Shown: piece by piece, positions 32,481 through 45,594 of the stretch
Layout: each line of letters starts with the position of its first letter
How positions within the stretch are numbered: position 1 is the stretch's first letter
Origin: Monodelphis domestica
Taxonomy: Eukaryota > Chordata > Mammalia > Didelphimorphia > Didelphidae
Length of the DNA stretch: 64,000 nt
Assembly (NCBI RefSeq): GCF_027887165.1
Contig: NC_077232.1
Span: 15,945,755 to 16,009,754, forward strand
Direction of reading: 5' to 3'
Notes under the pieces: model-generated
What the model saw: the letters and a program-made list of their open reading frames with translations, nothing else
Database searches by the model: none
Told to the model about the DNA's origin: nothing
Position numbers and translations under genes: made by a program

Positions 32481-34610
32481 TGAACCCAGACCTTAAATTC
32501 CAGGGCATATTCTTAGGGCTCTTCACCTGTGACCTCTGTTTGCAGTGTTCAGGTGAAATCCAGAAAATGGGATGGGTCAGAGTAGAAGGAAGTTTAAGAC
32601 AATGGGAGGAAAGGGTTCCCTTTACACATTTAGGATGCAAAAAAAGGGGCCAAGCACTTCCTAGGCACTTAATGAATTCTTATCAATGCTTGATTGAGTT
32701 AGAACTGATTGAATAAACTGGACAATCAGAGCTATTGCCTTAACCTAGGATGGCTGTAAGAAAACACTTTTTACAGATCAGCTTATACCAACCATGAAGA
32801 AACTCCAGTCTATAGTTATATAAAAGAGAGATGCACGTGTTTCTGTAGGTTCTGACCACTGATGCCCCTTCCCTCTCCCTCTTCTGCCCATCATTCAGCC
32901 TTTTAAAGACCAGAAAGTTCTCATTATCTACTCTGCCATATTGGAGTTAGAATAGGGGCATTTCCTACACATGTGCTATTTCAGAGACCTGTCCTCTAAG
33001 AGAACTCTCACTTCTCTAGCCTTGCTCGCTTCTTCAGAATGAAATGAGGGGATGACTAAACAAAGGAAGGGACAGAGTCTACCATTATCAAGACCCATTG
33101 TATCAGTGCATTAGTAAGAAGATATTTTTCTCCAAATCAAGAGGCCCTGATTGTACCTAAGAGCCAGCCAGTGAATTCTGAGGTGAGAAATTCAGGGCAG
33201 AAGGAGCCCCAAGAGGGGCTCTTCTCTCTATTCAAGGGAGATCTGGTGACTCCTTCTGACTGGTACTGAGCTAAAAGGGAGTGAGAAGCACAAGGGACTA
33301 TTCACTATAAGAGATTTCCCTTCAGAAGAGCTCAGTCTATGTCAGAGCAGGAAGGGGCTTTCTGAAACAACTGCAATGAACAAATGTCTCTCCCTACAAC
33401 CCAAAAGATCCTTTGTCCTCATTCATGCTCTTGAGACCAATTCAGTTCTGTCCCATTAGTCCAAGAGGGGGAAATGACTAAAGAACTCCCTCAAACTAAA
33501 TGGATATCGCTCTCTTCTGTGGATGCCCCTTGGATTCCTGCCCACTTTCATCTTCTCTGGGTTCAACTTTTTCTAGAACCAGTTATGAAAACCACCCAGG
33601 GTTCTTACCTGTCCTCTCCACCAGCTCTCCCAGTATCTCTTGGATCAAATCTCCCACTTTAACACTTTGCAAAGACCGGAGAGTGAAGTGCTTCAAGCTG
33701 CAGTTTCTCCTCTAAGTTTGCCCCCTGTCCTGTCTACCTACTTCCCTCTGTGGTTTCCTCTTCCTTAAAGGATTTGCACATGGGTTTACAGCATGGAGAA
33801 TTTCATAATAAAGCTATAGAAAAATTAACTAACACTTTTTTCTTGCAAGATATCTTTCCTCCAATAGTCCTCGGGTAGTTGCTGATGACTTGAGTAAAAC
33901 AGAGCCACCAAATCTGTAAGGGAAACAGATTCAGACATTGAACCTTGGCAAAAACTCTGCTTCATTCCAGGGAGTTTGGAGTTTTCTTTATCAAACACAC
34001 CTGTGGTGAGCATCTTTGACAAACTCAGATGGATGTCAGTCTAGCTCATGGCACAATGGTCGCTGAATTGAACAGCTAGATGACAGATCCTGGGGTACAT
34101 TTAAAAGTTTATAATTTACTTTTATATATAGAAGAGCAGGACCTCATTCTTGCTAGATTTATCCCTAGTCTGTAGTTCCACCCTTCATTATCCTCTTATC
34201 TTTATCTTTTGCTGAAACCATTTTTCTTTTTCACTTTCCCAATCTTGCTCTGCTCTCTCCCTTTATATTTGGTCTTGCCCACACCAAGCACAGGCCTGGA
34301 ATAAGTTCTAGTACCTGCTATGATTATCTGCTGAAGTCTTTCTGTTCCTTCAAGGTCAGTCTCAGTTGGTATTTCCTCTTTAAAAATGTTCTAGATTCAC
34401 CATCCTCTACCGCAGTGGAAATGTGTTCTCTCCTCTCCAACATTTCCCAAAGATCTTTTCCACAATTACTTTGCCTTCTCAAATCACAGATCTTGTTTCT
34501 GAAATCTGTTCTTTCTCCAACGAATGAATGAGAAAATGTTCTTTGTGGCATTTGTTTTTATCTCTGTTTCCCCAATACAGAATATGTCTCCTCACACTCA
34601 GTGGTAACTA
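32480..34610. other. No gene recognised
   Basis: Ordinary-composition sequence. A 65-codon minus-strand frame at 33,825-34,022 begins its downstream half after a cttacag acceptor-like site, but it has no MS4A or other family features that I recognise. Confidence 0.4.
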
Positions 34611-34614
34611 CATA

Positions 34615-35295
34615 ACTGGATGAAATGAACTAACTGAATGGAAATGTCGATTGCTTTCAACCCTTTGGAGTTCTCAGAATTCACATTTTGGACTACGATC
34701 ACCCCAGGAATAAACACCAATAATATTGAGCCCATTTCTCTTCTTTCACAACTTAAGCAAAGTGCCTCTCCTCAAAGATTTGAACTTGGGTGGGCCTTGC
34801 TATCTCTGCTCTGGCCTGTAAGGTTGTCCACTACCAAAATCCATGGTTATAACTGGCTCTAGTTTGAAAGTGCTCACCATTAACATATATTGGTCCAATG
34901 CCTAAACATCATAAAAACTGTCACAGGAAATGTCATGGTACCTCTAATAGTGGAATTGATCAACTATTCCCAAGTTGACTAAGAAAGAGATGATCCCCAG
35001 CCCTGCCACTGAGGAGCTAATTCTGTACATTGCCAGGATGCTTTGGACTAAAATAGGAATTCTTTAAGCAATCTCATTAACACCTGGTTCCAGAACTGCT
35101 AGCATGTGTCCAGACCTGTTCAAGGCAGAGAGGTGACTCCATCAGCAAAAAGAGCAAGATTCACTCATTGAGTGCCTCCTTCATTCAAGACAATACCAGG
35201 TGGTAGAGATGGGAGGACCAAGTGAAAAAGTGCTCAGTCCTCAAAGTCTTTACGTTCTATTGGCAACACAATATAAAGTAGCACCGTGGGGTCAT
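34615..35295 (-). pseudogene. Relic of another MS4A copy: exon 5 and flanking introns
   Basis: The exon-5-like part is 34,878-35,047. Reading the minus strand gives SILAMYRISS and SVAGLGIIS, aligned with SLAMNVVSS and SVVAGLGIV of copy A. The donor gtgagc survives. The acceptor has lost the G that starts exon 5, and a TAG follows about 33 codons in, so it could not encode TM4-side sequence. Intron sequence on both sides also aligns (34,630-34,720 with 17,175-17,260; 35,225-35,275 with 17,715-17,775). No other exon of this copy was found nearby. It is older than the A/B split. Confidence 0.75.
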
Positions 35296-35299
35296 TAAT

Positions 35300-36880
35300 T
35301 CATTTCAAAAGTACCAAATTTTGCCCATAAGGAATACAATGAATTAAATTCATCTCTTATAGATACCCAGAAAATCCAGATTTTATCAAGCATTGTATCC
35401 ATTCATGGAGATGTATTTTATGAAATAAACATTAATAATACATAGAAGAATAAAAAAACAATCATAAGATTAAATAAAATCATTTTAACTTAACTTTACC
35501 TTCAATGAGAGGAGTTCATGGCCTAAGGGGATGGGTGGGGAGGACAAGTATTATTGCCTAGAGGAAGAGTCCCCTTCCATAATATCTGAGTGCAACTGCC
35601 CTTCTGGAGTTCCTCCTCTTTCTTTTCTCTCCTTTGTTACCACTGAACCTTGCTCCAGATTCACTTGAAGTAGGCTTCATGAGAAACCTGTCCAATGATG
35701 TTGGTTTGGGGCTGTTTCAAAATTCCTTTAAAGAAGGAAATGGTCTGGTTATTTCTTTATCAGGGTCATGTTTTTCAAAATACTTTTGCTCTTGCATGAA
35801 ATAAAAATTAATCTTGGAGACTATATACTGAATTCACGAGTCTTTCTTAGTAAGGAGAAATAGAGGAAGACCATATTAGCAGGCTAACTGCCCAATGTCT
35901 CCAGCCATGTATCTCTGCTTCATCAGGTCCTATATTTCCCATGGGCCCTCCTCCATTTCACAATCAGCAGTGACCCAGCCCACCCCCAACCACATAGCCA
36001 AGGCAGACAAATTAAGGCCAGACAAGGAGGGGACTTGAGTTCAGGAAGGAAACAGAGTTCAAAAAAAGAGTTTCCGTTTGTCCTGGCTCTTAAATCTTGC
36101 CCATGATGTTACATTTACTCAGCTTTTGAGTGACCCTAACCCTGCCCCTCTGTAGGGCACAGCACTTACTCCTAAAAGGTTTAACTGCTCTAGGTACTTA
36201 TAGCCACTGCCTTATAGGGCTTATTCCATGGATTCCTCTTTTTCTAGTGTGCCTTTCTCTGAGAGTAATGCCTATTATAACAGCAATCAGAGAGGACACT
36301 GCATTATGGCAGGGCACCTCCTTCCTCCATTGATTTTCATCTCTTTGTTGACCTTTTTATCTTTTTCTACTTCTGCCTGAAAATCTCATCCCTGTCACCA
36401 TTCTTGACCACTCCTTCAAATTCCAGTGATTCCCAGGGATTGCTACTCCTCCACTCTGGGGACAAGACTAACTCTCCCAGGCCTTATCCCCTGAAAGGTC
36501 CTCATCTCCTTTCCCTCATAGGAACATTTATCAGTAGAACTCCTTCCCTGCCCCAAATTAAGGTATCTTTTTTTCATTCCTTTTTAATCTTTCCCCTCTC
36601 CTCATCACCCAATCTCTTGTAGACTCTTTTCTTTCTGAGACTACAATGGTCACCTTCCCTTTGTTGATAGCTGTTCTATTGATCTCAATGTATTACTCCT
36701 CTCTCTCTCCTTCTACACTCCTTCCTGCCTTCATGTATCCTCCCATGATGCTATGTTTTCCAACAAAAGAAGCTGTTATCTATAGGCAAGTGTCACAAAA
36801 TTCTATCCATTATATCTCTTGTGCCTTTCTTCAGCATTACTTCTACCAGATTTCCACCTTTACCCTTTTGTCTTTGCATG
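35300..36880. other. No gene recognised
   Basis: Mixed AT-rich and pyrimidine-rich sequence. Several short plus-strand frames (36,130; 36,404; 36,646) reflect C/T-rich composition. No repeat family is obvious until the L1 at 36.88 kb. Confidence 0.4.
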
Positions 36881-37383
36881 CTTTTCTTTCTTTTATTTTT
36901 TCTAGGTTATACATGTATTATCATGCAAAACATATTTCCATACTATTAATTGATGTTAAGTGAATGATATAAAACCCCACAACACATGCCCAAATAAACA
37001 AGTATGTTTTCCCCTGCATTCCTACTCCCACAGTTCTTGCTCTGGAAGAAGTTTACATTCTTTGTCATAAGTCCCTCAAAATTGTCCTGGATCATTTTAT
37101 TGCTGAGAGGAGCGAAGTCTATCACAGTTGATCATTCCACATTATTGCTGTTACTGTGTACAATGATTTTCTGAGTCTGCTTATTTCACTTTGTATCAGT
37201 TCATGTAGGTCTCTCCAGCTCTTTCTGAAATCCTCCTGTTCATCATTCCTTCCAGCACAATAGTATTCCATCACCATCATATACCACAACTTGTTCAGCT
37301 ATTCTCCAATTGATGGGCATCCCCTTAGTTTGCAATTCTTTTCCACCACTAAAAGAACAGCTAGAATATTTTTGTACAAGTAG
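36880..37383 (-). mobile_element. 5'-truncated L1 3' end, reverse orientation
   Basis: Reads as the complement of the L1 tail: caattgatgggcatcccctt, ttccagcacaatagtattcc and ttatttcactttgtatcagt are antisense forms of the ORF2 end seen at 30,310-30,520. A SINE is inserted at 37,399. The remainder up to 37,675 may continue it. Confidence 0.8.
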
Positions 37384-37398
37384 CTCCTTCCCCATTTT

Positions 37399-37575
37399 TT
37401 TTAAACCCTTACCTTCCCATCTTCTCCAAGGCAGAAGAGTGGTAAGGGCTAGGCAATGGGGGTCAAGTGACTTGCCCCGGGTCACACAGCTGGGAAGTGT
37501 CTGAGGGCAGCTTTGAACCTAGGACCTCCCATCTCTAGTCCTGGCTTTCAATTCACTGAGCTACCCAGCTGCCCC
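37399..37575 (-). mobile_element. Marsupial SINE inserted into an L1 fragment
   Basis: Reverse orientation with a perfect 15-bp target duplication ctccttccccatttt at 37,384-37,398 and 37,576-37,590. A short internal deletion removes part of the 3' end. Confidence 0.9.
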
Positions 37576-37675
37576 CTCCTTCCCCATTTTTAAAGAAGTA
37601 CCTACTCGTCTTTCTGATGCTACTCTGTTGCTAATGCTGATTGCGTTTTTTCACTCCTACATTGTTTCAAGTATT

Positions 37676-37924
37676 TGTATTTATTAGAATCTTTGGACTA
37701 CATTTCCCACAATTCCCTTTTCCCTTTCATGTATGTGTGTCTTTAAATTGGGGTTTTTAGTTTTGGTTCTTGCCCACCATGCCCTCTCTGTTCCATATGG
37801 AGGCAGGAAAGCTCTCTTGGTTTGCTTTAGGTTTTTTTAATTTCCCTCCGCTTCAAGTTAAATATTTAATAAATATTATTAAATATACCACTTGGAGTAT
37901 TAAGTATTAATTTTAATCTTTATA
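37676..37924 (+). repeat. 5' LTR of the ERV
   Basis: Starts tgtatttattagaatctttg, contains ctcttggtttgctttagg and ends near ttaattttaatctttata. It aligns end to end with 41,255-41,506. About 249 bp, short for this class. Confidence 0.8.
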
Positions 37925-40900
37925 ATTTTGACAACCACTTGAAGGGATAAGAACTCAGAGCATTTTTTAAAGCTGGCAGATTCCTGCCCAGGTTGCAGCC
38001 AAACTCAGTCTCCCCCCTGACCCCCCCACTACCAGTGGCTGCTAGAGTTTGCAGCACAGCCCACCCCAGAGTAGCTCCAGCTGCTGGAGCTGCCCCATCA
38101 GCCATTCAGGCCCCTGCTACCCCTGCCCACAGCTTGCCAAAACCCCGCTGTTTAAAACTGCTACTAGTTTGCAGCCCCAGCTCTCTTGCTGGTGACTCAA
38201 GCAACAGCTACCGCCTAAGCTGCCAGGCTGCAGCCTCGATCCTCCCCTGCTGTTTCAATCCACTACTAGCTTGCACAGCCTAATCACTCCTGGCTTGGCT
38301 TCTGCTATAGAGGCCACACCCCATGCTTCTGCCACTTCTACAGACCCCGCTCCTCCTCTTGCTTTCCATTTGCTGCACTGCCTCGCTGTTTACTGGAGAG
38401 TAAAAGACTCCCTCCCCCAGCCCCAGCCCCAGCACAGTGTGGATGGGGAGTCCCTTTCCCTGCAGGACACTGGTTGTCTCCTAACCTCTGCCAGGCTTTT
38501 TTGCCTTGGAGGGTGGGGGGTGGCGTATCCTGGCCCTCTATCACCCACCCAAGGCTAATTCCTAGCTCTATCCTTGCTTTACCCAAATCTGCATTACTCC
38601 TGCCTCTCCTCTGGAGCCACTTTGCTTTTGAGAAAAAACCTCAAACCCAAACCCTGCCGAGTTTGGTATTCATATGCTCCATTTTGGTTTTTGGTAGACC
38701 CCATCCTTACTCCTTTAATCCTTCCCTGTTGTAGTGCTGCTTCTTAGCCATTACAGGTCAATATTGAGCACTATTTTTTTCCCTTTTTTACCCCTTTTTC
38801 TTGCTTAGCTGCAGTGGCTGTTTTCTGCCACCAGAGGGCTACGATAAATACATACATGCATTAAAAATTGAAAAACAATTTTTTATGAATAAAAATTCAA
38901 CAAAATCATAAAAATAAAACAAAATAAGCTAAATACCACTCCCCTGACCCTATCCACACCCCTCATAATAATTATAATAAAAAAAATAAAAATTTAAAGA
39001 CATATAAATAAATATACATAAAAATTATCTCTTTTTCCCCTTTTCTTTTTGATTAAATTTTTCACCAGCATGAATGCTACTCTGTATGCATACTTCTTCT
39101 TTTTTCCCCAATTAGGAAATTTAAGGTTCCAGATTACCTCCTTCTTCTTATGTTCCTAGGAAATTTAATTTTCCTGATCCTCAATGTTAAGAGAAAAAAT
39201 GCTACCATACAAAAGATTAAAGCTGAAGTGCAGGCCAACATGCAAATTCAATTGGATAATTTCAAATACTTCTTCATTTTCTAATGACAAATGCTGATCC
39301 CATCCAAAAAAGTATGGATTTTGCAAACCTGTTCCTGAACCACTAAGAGAGAAAAATGCTATTTCTCCCAAAATAAAGATGGGACACCCCTCTCCTTTAT
39401 CTCAGGTACAGATCCTTCTCTCTCATACTCTGATCATCTCTCATGCTCTGAAACTCTTGGCTAACCTTACCTCCTCTGACCCTTCTTCCAACGCCCCATC
39501 CTCTCCTGTCCATTCTCCCACCCCATAGCCAATCCCAGCCCCAAGGAAATCTCATCCTCCTACCATACCTGTTCCTACCCATGCTGCCTTGGTATTCCCA
39601 CAGTCAACTTCCAATAAACCACAACAAATTAACAATTCCTATGAATTCCTTTTCACCTTAAGGGAAGTGACTGAAATGGGAAGCAATGGGGATGCAGTAA
39701 CCTAAGACACTATATACCATTCACTCCTCAAGATATTAAAGAATTAAAATATAGCATTCTCTGTTTTGTGAATGAGCCAATTGTAGTAACAAAAAGATGG
39801 CTAATATATTTTATCAATATAATCCATCTTATAAGGATGTTGAAAATTTGTTCAAAGCTTTTCTAACAGAACATGAGAAAAATAAGATCATCTCTCATGT
39901 TAACAAAGTCTGAGGGCACAATGCAGCACACGGGCCACCTCAGGATCCTGAAGATGGTTCTTTATTTATGAGGGATGGCATGCACTATACAGGAGCTGCA
40001 GTAGTTACCGAGTTTGATACTCTCTGGTCAGCTTCCTGACCCTCAAATGTAAGAGCATAGGGTGCAGAACTCAGATTTGAAACATTCCTGTATCATTGTG
40101 AAAGAAAAAAAAGTGTCACAATTTACACAAACTCCCACTACACATTTGGTATATGTCACGCTGTTGGCATGCTATGATTTCAGAGGAAATTCTTAACATC
40201 AGCTAGAAAATGTATTGCCAATGCAAAGCTTATTACTGAACTTCTTTCTGCCATCCAGGTCCCTGAAGCCAAAGCTGTTGTTCACTGCTGTGCACAAACA
40301 GGTGGCATTGACCCTGTCTGCAGGGGAAATAGCCAAGTAGATATTGCAACCAAACTAGCAGCCTTAGAAGGACCTGAATTAATTTTGCCACTAACAATTA
40401 CTGATGATTTGGATATATCCCATTCATATAATGACAAGAAAGTGGAAAAATGGAAGCAAAGATTTAAAGCAAAACAGATTAATTGAGTTTAAGTATCATC
40501 AGATGACAAACTCCTGCTCCCTAGAGCTTTCTATAACCAGATTTGTCACTCTATTCATAAACATGGTAATTTTTTACACCCAAAGTATTGTGGACTCTTT
40601 TAAAAGGGTATGTATAGCACCTGGAATAAGTATTACATATATATATATGTAACTATTATTATATTCTACATTTCACTCAGAGGTTATTTTTTAAATTTTC
40701 TTTGGATTCTTTGGTGGTTTTGATGGCTTATTTATATGACTTATAACTTGACCATGTATCCCTGTATAATACCTATATGTATCCCTGTATCTTCCTCAGG
40801 GGATGAATATATTAATTTCCCCAGGGAGGACTATATTATTGTTGTGAACTTTGATTTGGATTTGAGCCTAATTTAGAACAAGATACTACTTTTCAGAACC

Positions 40901-41254
40901 CAACAGGGGAACCTTTTGGAGAAGGCACCATGAAGATGCCTGCAGAGACCACATGTTGCACCAGAAGATCCAGAGTGTTTGAGATATGGCTAATTTGAAC
41001 TTGAGAGGGGGTGAATACATTTGTTTTGAATGTACACTATTATGCCAAAGGGGACTGTCCCCTAATTGCTGTTTTTTTTGTCAATGCACCTATTTTTGGT
41101 TTTGCTCTTTTTCACTTTTATTTTCCTCTTATCCCATTATCGTAATTTCCCTTTAAGAACTTTAATATTTGTATAGAACTCTATCAAATTATAAGTTAGT
41201 TATTTTTTCGTGATCCATTAGAGAGACAGGTCTCCCAAAGGATCACAGGAAAAA

Positions 41255-41506
41255 TGTATTAATTAGAATCTTTGGACTACATTTCCCACACAATTCCCTT
41301 TTTCCTTTCACGTATGTGCATTGTTACATTGAGGTTTTTAGTTTCAGTTCTCATTCACCAAGCTCTCTCTGTTCCACATGGAGGTGGGGAAGCTCTCTTG
41401 GTTTGCTCTAGCTTTTTTTTACTTTACCTTTTCTTCAAGTTAAATATTTAATAAATATTATTAAATATAATACTTGGAGTATTGAATATTAATTTTAATC
41501 CTTACA
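41255..41506 (+). repeat. 3' LTR of the ERV
   Basis: Starts tgtattaattagaatctttg directly after a purine-rich stretch, as expected for a 3' LTR, and ends ttaattttaatccttaca. About 252 bp. Confidence 0.8.
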
Positions 41507-41683
41507 TATCCAAGAAGGAAATAATCTCTTCATTTCCAGTTTTCTTTCTGAAAATATTTCAATTTCTTCTTTATTATTGAATACCTATATTTTTGTCCTC
41601 AATGGCTAATCTCTGTTTTGAAGGACAGGTCACCCTGGGCTTCATTCTGAGCTTTACTGCTCTTAGAAAATATTATTCCATTC

Positions 41684-42164
41684 TACTGTGTTGAAAGAAA
41701 TAATGAACTGGAGAAATCCCATGTGAACTGGAAAGACCTCCAGGAATTGATGCAGAGCAAAAGGAGCAGAACCAGAAGAACATTGTACACAGAAACTGAT
41801 ACAATCATGGTACAATCAAATGTAATGGATTTCTCTACCAGAAGCAATGCAATGACCCAGGACAATCCAGTGGGACTAATGAGAAAGAACATTCTCCCTA
41901 TCCAGAGAAAGATCTGTGGGACAGAAACTTAGAAGAAAAACACATGATTGATCATGTGGTTTGATAGGGATAAGTTTAGGATTTTAATGTTAAAAGAACA
42001 CTCTACTGAAAAGATGAATAATATGGAAATAGGTTTTGAACAATGATACATGCATAACCCAGTGGAACTGCTTGTCAGCTCAGGGATAGGGGAGAGAAGA
42101 AAGGGGGTATTATGAATCATGTAACCATGGAAAAATATTTTAAATAAAAATAAAATGTAAAAAA
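41684..42164 (+). mobile_element. 5'-truncated L1 3' end
   Basis: gaactggaaagacctccagg, gagcagaaccagaagaacat and tccagagaaagatctgtggg match the ORF2 end and 3' UTR of L1. It ends in an A-rich tract. The target duplication aaatattattccat lies on both sides. Confidence 0.88.
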
Positions 42165-44195
42165 TATTATTCCATCTCTTCCTCATTTTTTTAGTTAGTG
42201 TGGAAGAGTATTGGGTATATTTAAATGTCTTTTCTTTTTTATTTAAAAGTACTTTTCCTGATGGCATTCAAAACGTGTTTCTGAATTTAATTGCTAAATA
42301 TAACCACTAAGTGTTTTGGTATTTGAGGCCTTGTTTTTGTTTTCTTACTTTTATCTTTTCTGGATGTGATTTGGGAATTCTTTCCATTGGAATTTCATTG
42401 TCTATATTCAGAAGCTTAACCAGTTCTCTTCTATTATGTTCTTCATTATAATGCTAAGATTTTTTTATCCTGTCTTGTTCTTCCAGAAGATCTATGATTT
42501 TAAGGTAGCATAAGATATCATATTTAGGATATTCATTCATCCTGTCTTTGAAATATATATATATTCTGCTTGCCTAGTGAATATATTTTCCTTTAACAGT
42601 CTTGTTATTTTCCTCTTTTTCTTAGTTGTCATTTACTTCTGTATATTTGCATTCCCAGTCTTTTATTCTCCCTTTTGGTTCTTCAGTGAGGCTTGCCGTT
42701 TTGGATTTGAAATTTTCTTTCTGATCATTGTTTTTGCCAGGAAATGGATGTGGGAAATAAATTCAGCTCTCATAATTCTCATTTCTCTTTTAAATAAAAT
42801 AAGATCCACGTATTGTGGTTTCACTTTCTCCTCAAATTCCACAAGGACTTTTGATTCAAAGTTTTTGATCATTTGCCTTCATTTTACAGTATAGATGCCT
42901 AAACTTATTTAATAAATTGGGAGGATACATTTCCTTCTGTTGTCACACTTTTTCCTATTGATTTCTCCATTTCTGTTCAAGGTTTTGACATTTCTTCCTG
43001 GAATCTTTGGTACTTTCCTTTTTCTTTTGCTCTACTCCTTATTTTCCTTATAAGTTACTTCCTGATTCCTCTCCTCTGATTGTGATTTCCTAGAAGTTAA
43101 GACCTCAAAGTATCTCAGCCTCCTCCCACACTCAGGAATTAATCCATAGTTCATTAGCCTAGGTCTCTGCCCTGCTGATTTTGGAGTGGACAGAACTGTC
43201 CTCAGCTGGATGCTATGTTCTTCCAGTAACCTTAGTGAAGTGCATCATGGCTCCCATCACCTTCTAAGCCCCTATCTTGCAATGATGACCTGTTCCATGC
43301 CTCTATTCCTTAGTTTTCTACCATAGCACCAGAAGGGCAGAGCCTCCTTTCCATAATACTGGCAATTCATGGATTTATGGTGTGGATAATTTTGGTTTGC
43401 AGCCCTTGACAGGCTTGTCCTCCTGAAAGGTTACAGCAAAATGGCTCTTAAAGGCTCAAGGAAACTTCCATAGCCTGGTGGCAGGGATCTACTACACTGA
43501 AAAGTTGAGGGCCACCTAGATATAGCAGTGGGTTTTGATGTCAGCTGGTATTGCTTCCTGGGTCTGCTAGTTCAGCTTTGCCACCAGCAGTGTGGAAGGT
43601 GGGGCTGGGATGCTGCCTGAGCCTAGTGTCAGTGAGAATGAGTTCTTGGGTTTCTTTTGTTTTGGTCTGGTTAGTCTTTTTACTGTTTTTTAAGATTTCA
43701 GGTATCCTAGATCATGGAAACAATTAAAATTGCTTTGTCATTGGTATATAATTTCTGTTTGGGAGATATTTGAGAGATCTTGAGGATCAGAGAAAATCTC
43801 TATTTTCCAGTCTGGTTGCTTACCTGCCCTAAAAGTGGTCCTATCTCTATTTTAACACAAACTTCAATAGCGTCTTCCAAAATGACTCCAGACAGTGTCC
43901 ATTTGCCTTTTCATTTGTTATTGATCTCTAAGAGGCAATTACATTTTAGTTAGAAACATCATTGTTGTCATTCTTTAAGGATTATGTGAGGAGAAGAATT
44001 TAATTGTCTTTCTCTACAAATTAATGGTGACTTAAGAGAAACAGCGAGAAGACTGAAAGAATGGACTAAAACAATTCCTTTACATTGAGAATTGTTTTTA
44101 CTCTACACTTTGTAGCTGTCAAAAATTAGTTTTACTAGAAGTATTATATTTTTATGAGGTGTATTAAAGATTAAGAATTTAAGAAATATACAAGT
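42165..44195. repeat. T-rich sequence, possibly an antisense L1 ORF1/5' region
   Basis: The pyrimidine-rich top strand (ttcttgttcttccagaagatc, ctttttcttttgctctactcc) looks like antisense L1 ORF1, and 43,100-43,860 may be its 5' UTR. The L1 tail at 41,684 is inserted into its edge. No host gene is seen. Tentative. Confidence 0.35.
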
Positions 44196-44199
44196 AAGA

Positions 44200-44430
44200 A
44201 AGTACGTGCCTAGGAGGGCCAAAAGGCCCATTCAATTTCACTTACATCATGCGTCTGCTTGGAAGTGCAAGTAGGAAAAGAACTCAGTAGGCATTTATAG
44301 CCAGTTAAATAGAAATTTTGACCTCACCCAGGTGGAAATCTCAGTGAGATTAGAGGGCATCTTGGGAACTAGAACAAGGACTTCTGGGGATTGAAGTCCA
44401 GGGTTCAAATCTCCATTTTTACAACTTGTG
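44200..44430 (-). repeat. Inverted-repeat arm 1
   Basis: Its complement (gtaaaaatggagatttgaac, ggacttcaatccccagaagt, tttccacctgggtgaggtca) matches 45,595-45,790 in plus orientation at roughly 75-80%. The two may be LTRs of one family in opposite orientation. Confidence 0.7.
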
Positions 44431-44639
44431 AAAAGTAATGCATTAGAAAATGAATTCTTGAGAAGATACTTTAATTGGGAATTGGAGAAAGCTGAATGGT
44501 GGGGCTCTTTTTCTAGAATGGAAGAGTTAGAACTAATATTAATGATTAGGAGATACATTGAATGTTATTGTCAGCACAGTAGATTCATTTTAAGTAATCA
44601 TTTGAACATTTTTATTTCTTGTTTCAGTTAATAAATTGT

Positions 44640-45475
44640 ACTATGAAATGTGAATCAGATTTTCTTTTAGTATTCCTATTTAGTACCTCACCAGACACTA
44701 AGGGATTTTTCAAGTCACTTGCTAAAATGAATGATAACTCCAGAAATCAACACTAAGTAAGAGTGTTCATAATTCATTTGCTAAAGTGAGCGATAACTCA
44801 GTCAGAACACCCTCTAAGGATCAGAAGTGGATCCCACAGACACTGCCTCCCTGGGCAGTGCTAGGCAATTTTGACACTGTAATTGGCCCCTGTGAAAAGG
44901 GGAAGGGATAAGAAAGTCATTATAAAAGCCCTGAACTTCTTTGACTGGGTGCAGTTTTCTGGAGATAGTCTTCAGGAGAAAGTCTTTGGGAGGTTGTGTT
45001 CAGAAGTAATCTTTGGGGAGTAGTCTTCCAGGCAGCTGCACTAGAGAATTTGCTTGGATCTTGGGCTTGAAGCTTTGGCCAGTGACCTGACTCTAGAAGG
45101 CGACTTTGGACTTGGACCTCAGCTTCAACTTGGACCTTGGCTCTTGAACTGTTTCTTGGGTTAGTGAGTAGCTGGCCTTTCCTTTTCTTGCTTCCTGGAG
45201 AGAGATTAGTTACAGAGAGACCATCCCCTCTTGGAGGAGGTTGCATAATGAAACACCTGGTCTTCAGGTCAAGGGCTAACAAGCCCTGTCAGGTTGACCC
45301 AAGCACTAGAACAATATTTAATGTGATAAGCTAGACATTTTCTCTACCCTCTTTTTGTATTTCTCTTTCACTTGTTCCATCTCTTTTGTAAGTAAAAGCA
45401 ATTAAAAGTCATTTTGACTTAGAGCTAGAATACTTTCAATTGTTGACCACAAGATTAATTTAGAGTCCTCACATA
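44640..45475 (+). repeat. Solo LTR-like block with a TATA box
   Basis: gaaagtcattataaaagccc is a good core promoter. It is followed by a CTT-rich, CpG-poor leader and a late region with tttgtaagtaaaagcaatta. No coding remnant is attached. It is probably an old ERV LTR. The exact ends are not certain. Confidence 0.5.
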
Positions 45476-45594
45476 TTTAATCAAACACCCTAATTTTATT
45501 CCTTATAGTACAGACCAAAGATTTAAGGTTTATTTAAATCAAACTTATTGGGCAAATGTTACAGTTTATATCAAAAGAGATAAGCAAAAGCCCA

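Larger units (their letters stand above)
37676..41506 (+). mobile_element. Broken endogenous retrovirus (class I, gamma-like) with two LTRs
   Basis: A fossil provirus of about 3.8 kb. A proline-rich gag-like region (about 38.0-39.9 kb) is followed by parts of pol that resemble the RNase H and the start of the integrase of gammaretroviruses (about 39.95-40.65 kb). Protease, reverse transcriptase and env are not recognisable. It carries many breaks. The two LTRs differ by roughly 10-15% by eye, so the insertion is old. Confidence 0.75.

Noticed and set aside
33825-34022. Minus-strand frame considered as the last exon of the relic MS4A copy
   Set aside because: It begins after a cttacag site like the real exon 7, but the peptide shares no residues in order with the PENPAAEA tail.
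37993-38734. Proline/alanine-rich frames considered as a host gene
   Set aside because: They lie between the two LTRs of a fossil retrovirus and are overlapping, composition-driven frames.
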